From: Prevotellaceae bacterium
GTDB lineage: Bacteria; Bacteroidota; Bacteroidia; Bacteroidales; Bacteroidaceae
Direction of reading: 5' to 3'
DNA length: 7,736 bases
Assembly: GCA_022508635.1 (NCBI GenBank)
Contig: JAFLUV010000113.1
Span: 1-7,736, forward strand
Shown here: piece after piece, positions 1-7,624 of the stretch
Layout: the number at the start of each line of letters is the position of its first letter
Numbering within the stretch: the stretch's first letter is position 1
Notes under the pieces: model-generated
The model's database searches: none
The model's input: only the letters and a program-made list of their open reading frames with translations
What the model was told of the DNA's origin: nothing
Program-made: the position numbers and the translations under genes

Positions 1-1
1 T

Positions 2-1096
2 GATATAAGCCCCAGGTCACTGTTGGAAGGCTCTACACCTCGCCTGATAGACGAATGGCAGGCCTTGCCTCCTATTTGGGACTCTATACGGAGCGAGGTG
101 GACAGGCGTGGCAAACCATCGCAGTTCATCCTTACAGGATCTTCTGTGCTGCCAGATGCGAATGAAACCATTCATAGCGGTACGGGACGCTTTGCGCATA
201 TCATGATGCGTCCGATGAGCCTATACGAATCCGGGGAATCTACAGGGACTGTCAGTCTGAGAGACTTGTTTGATGGCAAGAAGCCCGATGTACAGCAATC
301 TCAGTTAGATATAGGTGACATTGCCTATCTTACCTGCCGAGGGGGATGGCCATGGGCAACTCTGATTTCTGAGGGTGCAGCGCTTGACCAAGCATTCGAC
401 TATGTTGATTCCGTGACGACGCGGGATATCATGCGCGTTGACAAGGTGAAGCGAAATCCTGAGCGTGCAAGGCTGCTCCTGCGCTCCTATGCGAGAAACG
501 TCTCACAGCAGGCTTCATACGCCACTATCCGTAAGGATATGCTTGCCAATGATGCAAGTACGCTGGATGAAGACACTGTGGCAGACTATATCAAGGTTCT
601 CAAGAAACTATTTGTCATTGAAGACCTGACGGCATGGAATCCAAACTTGCGCAGCAAGGCTGCAATCCGGACAAGCGACACACGACATTTTGTGGATCCG
701 AGCATTGGAACTGCCGTCTTAGGGCTTGGCCCCCAAAACTTGATAAATGACTTAGAGACATTTGGCTTCTTCTTCGAGGACATGGCGGTGCGAGACTTGC
801 GCGTATATGCAGATGCGCTGGATGGTCAGCTCTACCATTACAGAGACAGCAACGGTCTGGAATGTGATTCTGTTCTCCATCGACGCAACGGCAGCTATGC
901 ACTTCTGGAGATAAAGCTGGGCGGCGAAGAGCACATCAATGAAGGTGCAGCCAACATGATGGCACTTGCTAACAATATCGACATCAGCAAAATGCCTGCA
1001 CCGTCATTCATGGCGGTTATCATAGGTGTAGGTCAATACGCTTACCAGAGAAAAGACGGAGTATATGTAATTCCCATCGGATGTTTGAGAGATTGA
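2..1096 (+). CDS. AAA-family ATPase with C-terminal DUF4143 domain, 5' end cut off by the window edge
   Basis: The frame is open from the left edge and ends at TGA 1094-1096, leaving 364 visible codons. A TTG at 23 is in frame but is not the true start, because coding resemblance continues to base 2. Visible residues 13-20 (PRLIDEWQ) are the Walker B strand of this family, and 42-47 (FILTGS) fit sensor 1. Next come the family signatures RPMSLYESGES (70-80) and RGGWPWA (113-119). The C-terminal half is DUF4143, with a PD-(D/E)xK-like pattern: Asp289 in LECD and Glu303-x-Lys305 in LLEIKLG. The Walker A loop must lie in the missing N-terminal part, perhaps 60-100 residues. Members are widespread, often annotated only as ATP-binding proteins. 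Their biochemical role is poorly known, and links to toxin-antitoxin or defence functions are unproven. The gene converges on nadE and looks less G+C-rich than its neighbours (28/60 at 541-600 against 36/60 at 1981-2040), which could mean separate acquisition. The family call is firm; the function is unknown. Confidence 0.88.
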   Translation, partial: DISPRSLLEGSTPRLIDEWQALPPIWDSIRSEVDRRGKPSQFILTGSSVLPDANETIHSGTGRFAHIMMRPMSLYESGESTGTVSLRDLFDGKKPDVQQSQLDIGDIAYLTCRGGWPWATLISEGAALDQAFDYVDSVTTRDIMRVDKVKRNPERARLLLRSYARNVSQQASYATIRKDMLANDASTLDEDTVADYIKVLKKLFVIEDLTAWNPNLRSKAAIRTSDTRHFVDPSIGTAVLGLGPQNLINDLETFGFFFEDMAVRDLRVYADALDGQLYHYRDSNGLECDSVLHRRNGSYALLEIKLGGEEHINEGAANMMALANNIDISKMPAPSFMAVIIGVGQYAYQRKDGVYVIPIGCLRD

Positions 1097-1110
1097 GAAT
1101 GGGGAAGGAA

Positions 1111-1130
1111 TTCATCGTATTTACGAAGAA
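1111..1130. terminator. Imperfect inverted repeat between convergent genes, possible weak bidirectional terminator
   Basis: In the 37-base gap between the ATPase stop (1096) and the nadE stop (1134), TTCaTCGTA at 1111-1119 pairs with TACGAaGAA at 1122-1130. This gives eight base pairs with one A-A mismatch and a 2-base loop, so the innermost pair would open in practice. The position suits a shared terminator. However, the stem is short and only half G+C, and there is no T-run on either side. Termination is inferred from position only. Confidence 0.25.
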
Positions 1131-1133
1131 ATC

Positions 1134-3107
1134 CTATCCCAATTCGTCGCACTCTTTGAGCCATAGGCTGGCAGATGCATCGCTGGGCATGCGCCAGTCG
1201 CCGCGAGGGCTGAGGGAACAGCTGCCGACCTTCGGTCCGTCGGGCAGGCAGCTCCGTTTGTATTGCTGTGCGAAGAAGCGACGACAGAAGGTGCGCAGCC
1301 AGTGGCGTATGGTGGCATCGTCGTAGGCTTGGCCGAAAGCTTGTCGTGCCAGCAGGTATATCTTGGCAGGGCGGAATCCCCAGCGCAACAGGTAGTAGAG
1401 GAAGAAGTCGTGCAGCTCGTAGGGACCCACGAGATCTTCTGTCTTCTGTGCGATGTTGCCCTGCTCGTCGGCAGGCGTGAGCTCCGGGCTGATGGGTGTG
1501 TCGACGATGTCGAGCAGTGTGCGGCGGATGATGTCGTCGCCGATGCGTTCTGCCACCCAGCTTACCAAGTGCCGCACGAGTGTCTTGGGCACGGATGCAT
1601 TGACGCCGTACATGGACATGTGGTCGCCGTTGTAGGTCGCCCATCCCAGTGCAAGTTCGCTCAGGTCGCCTGTACCTACTACGAAACCGTTCATCTGGTT
1701 GGCAGCATCCATGAGAATCTGTGTTCGTTCGCGAGCCTGGCTGTTCTCGTAGGTCACATCGTGCTTTTCGGCATCGTGCCCAATGTCGGCAAAGTGTTGG
1801 AGGCAGGCTTCCTTGATGCTTATCTCCCGGATGGTGATGCCAAGCAGCTTCATGAGGTTGACGGCATTGGTGTAGGTGCGGTCGGTGGTACCGAATCCAG
1901 GCATCGTAATGCCGACGATGCCACGACGGTTCAAGCCGAGCTTGTCGAAGGTTCCCACGCAGACAAGCAAGGCCAGAGTGCTGTCCAGGCCTCCGCTGAT
2001 GCCGACTACTACGGTTTGTGCTCCGGTATGCTGAATCCGCTTTGCCAGGCCGTCAATCTGTATGTCGAAAATTTCCTGGCATCGTTCGTCGAGCCGTTTG
2101 CCGACAGGAACGAAGGGGTGGGGGTCAATGACGCGCGTCAAGGAGATGGGGCGAGCCGGTACGCGCTCGGTTTCGATGAATGTGTACTGAGCATTGGAGG
2201 CAGCAGGTTGTCCGTTCTCCCAGACTCTGTTTCCTGACCCTTTGAGTTGTGCTGCGCAGGCAGCGAAGGTGGTGTTCGTGCGACGTTCTGCCCGGAGACG
2301 CTCTACGTCGATTTCTGCCTCAATCATCTGCGCTTGCAGCTGATGGCGTTTCCCCTCTGCCAGCAGGATGCCGTTCTCGTAGATGAATCCCTTGCCGCTG
2401 AAGACCACGTCCTGTGTGCTCTCGCCGTAGCCGCAGCTGCTGAAGACGTAGCCGCAGATGGTGCGTGCGCTCTGTTGTGCGAGGAGGCTTTGCAGGTAGG
2501 CATACTTTCCCACGGCATCGCTGTTTGCACTGAGGTTGAAGACGATGTCGGCACCTTGCAGCGTAAGGATGGAACTGGGCGGAACGGGTGCCCATACGTC
2601 CTCGCATATCTCTATGCCAAAGCAGCAGGACGGGGTGCGGAAGAGCAGTCTGCTGCTGACTGTGACCTGTTGGCCGCAGATGAGCACCGTGCCTTCGGAC
2701 ACATCGGTGCCGCTCACGAACCAGCGCTTTTCGTAAAACTCCTTGTAGTTGGGCAGGTAGGTCTTTGGCACCAGACCCAGTATCTTGCCCCGCTGTATGA
2801 CGGCGGCACAGTTGAGCAGTGCTCCGTGGAAGGGTACGGGCAGCCCCACGAGGCTGATGATGTCGAGGCTGCGCGTGGTATTCATCAAGTGGATGAGTGC
2901 CATCTCTGCTTCATCCGTCAGCAGTTGTTGCTGGAAAAGATCCTGACAGGTGTAGGCTGTGAGCGATAGTTCCGGCAGACAGATGATTTCGATGCCCTTG
3001 CCCTCAGCCTGAATGACGAGCGATTCTATCTGCTCGACGTTGTACTGGCAGTCGGCAACCTTAACCAAAGGGATGGCAGAAGCCACTTTTACAAATCCGT
3101 GATTCAT
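1134..3107 (-). CDS. nadE: Glutamine-dependent NAD+ synthetase
   Basis: This 657-residue cytoplasmic enzyme catalyses the last step of NAD+ synthesis, amidating deamido-NAD+ with ATP and ammonia drawn from glutamine. The N-terminal half (about 6-280) is a nitrilase-type glutaminase domain with the expected triad: Glu46 in LPELSLT, Lys115 in VPKTYLPNY and Cys168 in GIEICEDVW. The C-terminal half (about 335-640) is the NAD synthetase domain, with the ATP PP-loop SGGLDS at 371-376, GTGDLSELALGWATYNGDH at 478-496 and the closing segment GPKVGSCSLSPRGDWRMPSD at 624-643. Both halves are complete, so the enzyme should use glutamine rather than free ammonia only. The length matches the long two-domain form common in Bacteroidota. 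The ATG at 3107 begins MNHGFVKVAS, a typical start for these proteins; no Shine-Dalgarno sequence is visible. It lies 70 bases downstream of the symporter gene on the same strand. I see neither a hairpin terminator nor a TAnnTTTG box in that gap, so co-transcription is likely. Confidence 0.97.
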   Translation of the reverse strand: MNHGFVKVASAIPLVKVADCQYNVEQIESLVIQAEGKGIEIICLPELSLTAYTCQDLFQQQLLTDEAEMALIHLMNTTRSLDIISLVGLPVPFHGALLNCAAVIQRGKILGLVPKTYLPNYKEFYEKRWFVSGTDVSEGTVLICGQQVTVSSRLLFRTPSCCFGIEICEDVWAPVPPSSILTLQGADIVFNLSANSDAVGKYAYLQSLLAQQSARTICGYVFSSCGYGESTQDVVFSGKGFIYENGILLAEGKRHQLQAQMIEAEIDVERLRAERRTNTTFAACAAQLKGSGNRVWENGQPAASNAQYTFIETERVPARPISLTRVIDPHPFVPVGKRLDERCQEIFDIQIDGLAKRIQHTGAQTVVVGISGGLDSTLALLVCVGTFDKLGLNRRGIVGITMPGFGTTDRTYTNAVNLMKLLGITIREISIKEACLQHFADIGHDAEKHDVTYENSQARERTQILMDAANQMNGFVVGTGDLSELALGWATYNGDHMSMYGVNASVPKTLVRHLVSWVAERIGDDIIRRTLLDIVDTPISPELTPADEQGNIAQKTEDLVGPYELHDFFLYYLLRWGFRPAKIYLLARQAFGQAYDDATIRHWLRTFCRRFFAQQYKRSCLPDGPKVGSCSLSPRGDWRMPSDASASLWLKECDELG

Positions 3108-3177
3108 TGTGTATAAATAATGTGTTCGATGTGTTAGCGGGATGTTATTGTCTTGATACCTGAGCCTGTGCTTGTTC

Positions 3178-4563
3178 CTATTCCCAGCCCTCCAAGTCAG
3201 CTTCGGGGAAGATTCCGGGGTTGAAGACAGGATCCTTGCCCTGCTTGCGCTGTTCGCGGAAGTCCTTCAGCAGACGGAAAGCATAACGGCTCAGCATGCA
3301 GACGGCAACGAGATTGAGGATAGTCATCAGCGCCATTGCGAGATCCACGATGCTCCATGCCTGCTGCAACGTCATAAATCCGCCTGCCAGCACCACAACG
3401 CCACTCGCCACCCGGAACAGGTTGATGACCCATGGCCTGTCGCAGATGAAACGGATGTTTGTCTCGCCGTAGAAGTAATTGGCGATGATGGTGCTGTAGG
3501 CAAACAGGAAGATAGCTGCCGTCAGGAACCATGCACCGAACTTGCCCAGATGGTGATCCATGGCATGTGCCGTAAGGATGATGCCGTCAGCCCCTTCTGT
3601 ATAAAGTCCGCTCAGCAAGATGATGAAGGCTGTGCAGGTGCAGATGACGAGCGTATCGGTGAAGACACCGAGGCTCTGTAACAAGCCTTGCATTACGGGA
3701 TGCGGAATAGTGGCTGTGGCAGCAGCATTGGGCGCGCTTCCTTCACCTGCCTCGTTCGAGAAGAGTCCGCGCTTCACGCCTTGCATGATGGCAATGCCTA
3801 CGGCTCCGCCTGCCGCCTGTTCCCAACCGAAAGCACTGCGGACGATAAGACTGAGCATGGCAGGTATCTGCGTGAAGTTGACAACGAGAATATAGAACGC
3901 CAGCACGATGTAGCCAAGTGCCATAAAGGGTACGACCATCGCACAGAAGCGGGCAATGCGGTGGATGCCGCCGAAGATGATAACAAGCGTCAGCAGCGTC
4001 AGTCCGATGGCAGCATATTCGATGGGTATGCTGAAAGCCTCTCCGATGGCATCGCACAGGGTATTGCTCTGCACGATTTGGTTGGCAAGGCCGAAGCCGT
4101 AGATGATGAAGACGGCAAAGAGGATGCCCATCCATGGCCGTTTCAGTCCGTACTTCATGTAGTAGGCAGGTCCGCCATAAAAGCTCTCCTGCCCGCGTCG
4201 CTTGAAAAGCTGGGCAAGGGTTGCCTCCATGAAAGCAGTGCTGGCTCCAAGCAATGCCATTACCCACATCCAGAACACGGCTCCCGGACCACCCACGAAA
4301 ATAGCGCTTGCCACGCCTGCCAGGTTGCCGGTTCCCACGCGGCTGCTAAGGCTGATGGCAAAGGCTTGGAACGATGAGATTTTCCGCTTTCCGATGCTCT
4401 CGAAGGTATCCGTCGAAGGCTTGAACAGATTGCGGAGCATCGTTGGCAGCATCGTGAACTGCACGCCTCGCAGGTTCCAAGTGAAGTAAAGTGCACAGCC
4501 TACGAGCATCGTAATGACGACGTAGGTCCAAAGGAAATCGCTTAGTGTGTTGAAGAGAGCCAT
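3178..4563 (-). CDS. Sodium:alanine/glycine symporter (AGCS family)
   Basis: This is a 461-residue inner-membrane carrier of the alanine or glycine:cation symporter family (AlsT/DagA-like), which couples Na+ entry to uptake of alanine, glycine or a similar small amino acid. About ten or eleven hydrophobic segments can be seen, for example near 12-34, 82-115, 145-165, 182-203, 208-230, 300-320, 345-366, 383-400 and 405-424. Two family signatures are intact: SSRVGTGNLAGVA at 73-85, in the Na+/substrate-binding region, and GLFSNEAGEGSAPNAAA at 266-282. FYGGPAYYMKYGL at 128-140 is also typical. The C-terminal tail from about 430 is hydrophilic and charged. The ATG at 4563 lies 3 bases after the TAA of the upstream ATP-grasp gene, which suggests translational coupling; no Shine-Dalgarno sequence is present. 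The family is certain. The substrate cannot be read from sequence, and alanine, glycine or glutamine are all possible. Confidence 0.95.
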   Translation of the reverse strand: MALFNTLSDFLWTYVVITMLVGCALYFTWNLRGVQFTMLPTMLRNLFKPSTDTFESIGKRKISSFQAFAISLSSRVGTGNLAGVASAIFVGGPGAVFWMWVMALLGASTAFMEATLAQLFKRRGQESFYGGPAYYMKYGLKRPWMGILFAVFIIYGFGLANQIVQSNTLCDAIGEAFSIPIEYAAIGLTLLTLVIIFGGIHRIARFCAMVVPFMALGYIVLAFYILVVNFTQIPAMLSLIVRSAFGWEQAAGGAVGIAIMQGVKRGLFSNEAGEGSAPNAAATATIPHPVMQGLLQSLGVFTDTLVICTCTAFIILLSGLYTEGADGIILTAHAMDHHLGKFGAWFLTAAIFLFAYSTIIANYFYGETNIRFICDRPWVINLFRVASGVVVLAGGFMTLQQAWSIVDLAMALMTILNLVAVCMLSRYAFRLLKDFREQRKQGKDPVFNPGIFPEADLEGWE

Positions 4564-4566
4564 AGT

Positions 4567-7536
4567 TTACGGTTCATTGTTATGTGGCGGCTTGCCATTT
4601 TCCATTATGACAGCTTCTTTTTTACTACCATCCACCATGATATTCAAAGGAGCCTCCAGGCGGATGTGGCGCACGTGCTCAGTCTCCTGGATGGCAGGCA
4701 GTGCGTTGAGAATGTCCTGACGATAGATTCCGTCACCCCGGAAAGCATCGATGGTAAGGTAGCAAACGCCCAGCGAGGTGAGGTTCTGGAAGAAATGCGT
4801 GCCCTGGCTGGGGTCGACCTGGAAGTTGTCCAGTCCTGCCTCCACGATGATCTGAGCCGCACTGATATGCGGCCACTTGACAGGAATGCCCAACCAAGGG
4901 TCGCTGCTTCCCCAACGGCCGGGACCGATGAGGAGATAGGGTGTGCCCGGCTCTTCCAGGAAGCTCCGGTTGAGCTTTTCGATTTCTTCGGCTATGGCAG
5001 GATTGCGCGAGGGTGAATAGCCTTCCGTCTTGACGTAGACGATGTCCTGTATGTCGCTGTAGATGCCATGTCCGATGGCGTTGTGCGAACGCAGCAGGCA
5101 GTTGTCGTCGGGAATTGTAGTAAGGTCTTCCTCCAGTTCCATGCGGTTGTCCACCATGGGGCGTATCTGCAAAAGGCAGAACTCGCCGGTGCGGTCGGCA
5201 TGCAGGTTGACAGCAAACTCTATCTCGACGGGTCGCTTCATCTCATCCTGTCCGTACTTCAGCACCTTGCGCATCAGTTCCGGCAGGGGGAAGATGTCGT
5301 TCTGCAGTACGCCTGCAAAGGAGATTATTTTACGGTTGCGTCCTTCGTAGAATCCATCGTAGATGCATTGGTCTATAGGGTCGAAGGTGGAACAAATCCA
5401 TTGCAGGGTGCCGTCCCCTTCCGCTTCCCGGACAGGCACCCTGATGAGATTGAATCCATCGTTGATGCTTATCTCCCCGGCCTCTTTCTGCCTTTCGGTG
5501 GGAAGTGCCAGGAAGTGCGTCTGCGTGTCGCGCAGTGCTATCTCCATTTCGCTCATCTGAAGAACCTGGTGCGGGTGACTGGGGCAGACACGGAGGCTTG
5601 TGCCGCCATCTACGATGTACTTGCCAAGTCCCATTGCCAGCGAAACGGTTCCCTCCTCGGCCTTTTCGTCACCAATGGGGTAGTAGTTGATGCTGCGAGC
5701 CACGCCGCTGATGACGGGATAGAATCTTCCGTTATGCTCTTCGCCCACCACTTCTTGCAGGATGACTGCCATCTTCTCCTGGTCAATGACGTTGCTTGTC
5801 GCCGTCATGTAGTCCTTGCTGTTTTGGTAGAAGACGCTGGCATAGACCGCCTTGATGGCTTCGGAGAGCATTGAGAGGCGTTCGTAGCGGTCGCGTTCCG
5901 AAGGAATCATGTAGGTGCTGTAGACACCGGCAAAGGGCTGGTAGTGCGAGTCTTCGAGCAGGCTGCTGGAACGTATGGCAATGGGTCCGTCCACAACGTC
6001 GAGGAAAGTCTCCAGGTCGCCGACAAGCCTCATCGGAAGGCGTGCGCGGAGGAAGTGAGCAAGAATCTCTGTGTCGGGAACATCGCTGAGTGCCAACTGA
6101 TAGAGGTCGTTTGTGTCCATGAATTCGTCGAAGATGTCGGTGCAGAGCACGACGGTCTTCGGGATGCAGACGGTGACGCCCTCCTGTTCGTTCAGGTCGG
6201 TGTGTCGTCCCAATAAGTGGTCAATGAAGGCAAGGCCGCGCCCCTTGCCTCCGAGACTGCCTTCGCCAATGCGGGCAAAGTTGCTGTACTGGTCGAAGCG
6301 TTCACGCTGGAAGACTGCTACTACACCTCGGTTCTTCATGCGCCGGTAGGCGACGATGGCGTCCAGGATGATGGCACGGTGGGCATCGATGTCTTGCAGA
6401 CTGCTCCATGTGATGCGCTTCAGGAACTCTGAGATGGGAAAGAGTGCACGGCTGGCGAGCCAGCGGCTGACGTTGTTGTGCGAGATGTGATAGAGCAGAC
6501 TGCGTGCAGGCAGGGTCATGATGTTGTCCTGCAGGTCTTTCAGGTTGTGCAGTCGTGCCACTTCTTGCAATGTGTCCGGGTCGCGGAAGATGAAGTCGCC
6601 AAAGCCGAAGTAGTCGCGCAGGTGGTCGCGCAAGTCTACGGCTATCTTCTTTGAGTTCTTGTCGATGAAGCTTGCGTGGCATTCCTTGGCAAGTCTGGCT
6701 TTGTCCGTCTCGCTTGAGTCGAGAATGAGGGGAACGTATGGGTCGCGTGCACGGATGGCGCTGAGCAGCCGGAATCCGGCTTCCTCGTCCTTCTCGCCTC
6801 CTGCCGTGAGGGGGAAACGGCAGTCGCTGATGACACCCAGTGTGTTGTCGGCAAAGCGGTTGTAGAGCATCCAGGCTTCCTCATAGTTGCGAGCCAGCAC
6901 AATTTTCGGGCGGCCTCGCATCCGTAGCATCTCGAGGCTTGTGTTGAGGGCTTCGGTGGCAAACTCGAGGCTTTGCTGCAGGACGAACTTGTAGAGGGTG
7001 GGCAGGATGCTTGAATAGAAGCGGATGCTGTCCTCTACGACGAGCAGCATCTGTACTCCTGCCGACTTGATGTCGTGTTCCAGGTTCATGCGGTCCTCCA
7101 TCAGCTTGATGATGGAGAGCAGCAGTTCCGTGTTGCCCAGCCAGCAGAAGACGTACTCGAAGATGCTCAGGTCCTCGTTCTGCATGCGGCGGGTGATGCC
7201 GTGGCTGAAGGGCGTCAGTACCACAATGGGGATGGTGGGGTAGTCTGACTTTATGTCCCGGGCGATGTCGAACACCGAATTGTCTTCAGCGGCAGGCATG
7301 CAGATGACGAGGTTTATTTGTCCGCCGGCCATTGTTTCTTTTGCCTCTTCGCTGCTGTGTACCTGCAGGAAGCGTGGCGGGAAGCGTAGTCCGAGCTTGG
7401 CGTATTCCGAGAAAATCTTCTCATCCACCCTTCCGTCGTCCTCCAGCATGAAGGCGTCGTAGGGATTGGCGATGAGCAGGACGTTGTAAACCCGATTAAG
7501 CATCAGGTCGACGAAGGAGGTATCTTTCAGGGTCAC
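4567..7536 (-). CDS. PEP synthase/PPDK-type ATP-grasp protein with tandem receiver-like domains; no phosphohistidine or PEP-barrel domain
   Basis: This is a 989-residue soluble protein. Residues 16-150 resemble a response-regulator receiver but are degenerate: the phosphoacceptor position after strand 3 is Cys79 (INLVICMP), and the usual Lys region reads FCWLGN. Residues 160-308 look like a working receiver, with acidic Glu168-Asp169 in VVEDS, likely phosphoacceptor Asp238 in GVISDCRFP and Lys293 in SFIDKNS. A helical linker (about 311-415) follows. The PPDK N-terminal ATP-grasp domain spans about 420-795: GGKG 429-432 (Lys431), IAIRSSSLLEDS 519-530 (Arg522), VEIEF 770-774 (Glu773) and LLQIRPM 788-794 (Gln790, Arg792). 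PEP synthase and PPDK then continue with a swivelling phosphohistidine domain and a PEP/pyruvate barrel. Here there is only a tail of about 195 residues containing GPGRWGSSDPWLGIPVKW (871-888) and SQGTHFF (910-916). Such proteins are often labelled PEP synthase, but the missing domains argue against that reaction. The start is GTG at 7536: an in-frame TAA at 7546-7548 blocks extension, and the next ATG (codon 12, 7503) would drop KDTSFVDL, which I believe is conserved. It is probably the first gene of the operon. Confidence 0.9.
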   Translation of the reverse strand: MTLKDTSFVDLMLNRVYNVLLIANPYDAFMLEDDGRVDEKIFSEYAKLGLRFPPRFLQVHSSEEAKETMAGGQINLVICMPAAEDNSVFDIARDIKSDYPTIPIVVLTPFSHGITRRMQNEDLSIFEYVFCWLGNTELLLSIIKLMEDRMNLEHDIKSAGVQMLLVVEDSIRFYSSILPTLYKFVLQQSLEFATEALNTSLEMLRMRGRPKIVLARNYEEAWMLYNRFADNTLGVISDCRFPLTAGGEKDEEAGFRLLSAIRARDPYVPLILDSSETDKARLAKECHASFIDKNSKKIAVDLRDHLRDYFGFGDFIFRDPDTLQEVARLHNLKDLQDNIMTLPARSLLYHISHNNVSRWLASRALFPISEFLKRITWSSLQDIDAHRAIILDAIVAYRRMKNRGVVAVFQRERFDQYSNFARIGEGSLGGKGRGLAFIDHLLGRHTDLNEQEGVTVCIPKTVVLCTDIFDEFMDTNDLYQLALSDVPDTEILAHFLRARLPMRLVGDLETFLDVVDGPIAIRSSSLLEDSHYQPFAGVYSTYMIPSERDRYERLSMLSEAIKAVYASVFYQNSKDYMTATSNVIDQEKMAVILQEVVGEEHNGRFYPVISGVARSINYYPIGDEKAEEGTVSLAMGLGKYIVDGGTSLRVCPSHPHQVLQMSEMEIALRDTQTHFLALPTERQKEAGEISINDGFNLIRVPVREAEGDGTLQWICSTFDPIDQCIYDGFYEGRNRKIISFAGVLQNDIFPLPELMRKVLKYGQDEMKRPVEIEFAVNLHADRTGEFCLLQIRPMVDNRMELEEDLTTIPDDNCLLRSHNAIGHGIYSDIQDIVYVKTEGYSPSRNPAIAEEIEKLNRSFLEEPGTPYLLIGPGRWGSSDPWLGIPVKWPHISAAQIIVEAGLDNFQVDPSQGTHFFQNLTSLGVCYLTIDAFRGDGIYRQDILNALPAIQETEHVRHIRLEAPLNIMVDGSKKEAVIMENGKPPHNNEP

Positions 7537-7568
7537 GAGGTAGGCTTATGATTTTATTATTCTGATTG

Positions 7569-7599
7569 CAAAGGTACGATTATTTCCTGTTATTTCAAC
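7569..7599 (-). promoter_or_regulatory. Bacteroidota-type vegetative promoter for the ATP-grasp gene and probably the operon
   Basis: Read on the minus strand, TACCTTTG (7576-7569) matches the TAnnTTTG -7 consensus of the Bacteroidota primary sigma factor exactly. GTTG (7599-7596) is three of four bases of the TTTG -33 box, with a 19-base spacer. Transcription would begin near 7562-7566, giving a leader of roughly 25-30 bases, AT-rich and without a Shine-Dalgarno sequence, before the GTG at 7536. I saw no equally good match before the symporter or nadE genes. The consensus is established; use of this copy is inferred. Confidence 0.65.
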
Positions 7600-7624
7600 G
7601 GTCTCGCCATGAAAATGTTTCAAC

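Noticed and set aside
1263..2969. Two long plus-strand open frames (324 codons at 1263-2237 and 240 codons at 2247-2969) opposite nadE
   Set aside because: They lie wholly antisense to a gene with all catalytic residues intact, their translations resemble no family, and they are rich in Ala, Val, Asp and Cys as expected from reading G+C-rich codons backwards.
3108..3177. Possible separate promoter or terminator between the symporter gene and nadE
   Set aside because: There is no TAnnTTTG box on the minus strand and no G+C-rich hairpin followed by T residues.
3172..4377. Plus-strand open frames of 169 and 229 codons opposite the symporter gene
   Set aside because: The products are hydrophilic with no recognisable domain, and they mirror the codons of a clear AGCS transporter.
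5068..5874. Plus-strand open frame of 268 codons opposite the ATP-grasp gene
   Set aside because: It is the complement of the conserved PPDK_N domain, with no family resemblance and no start context of its own.
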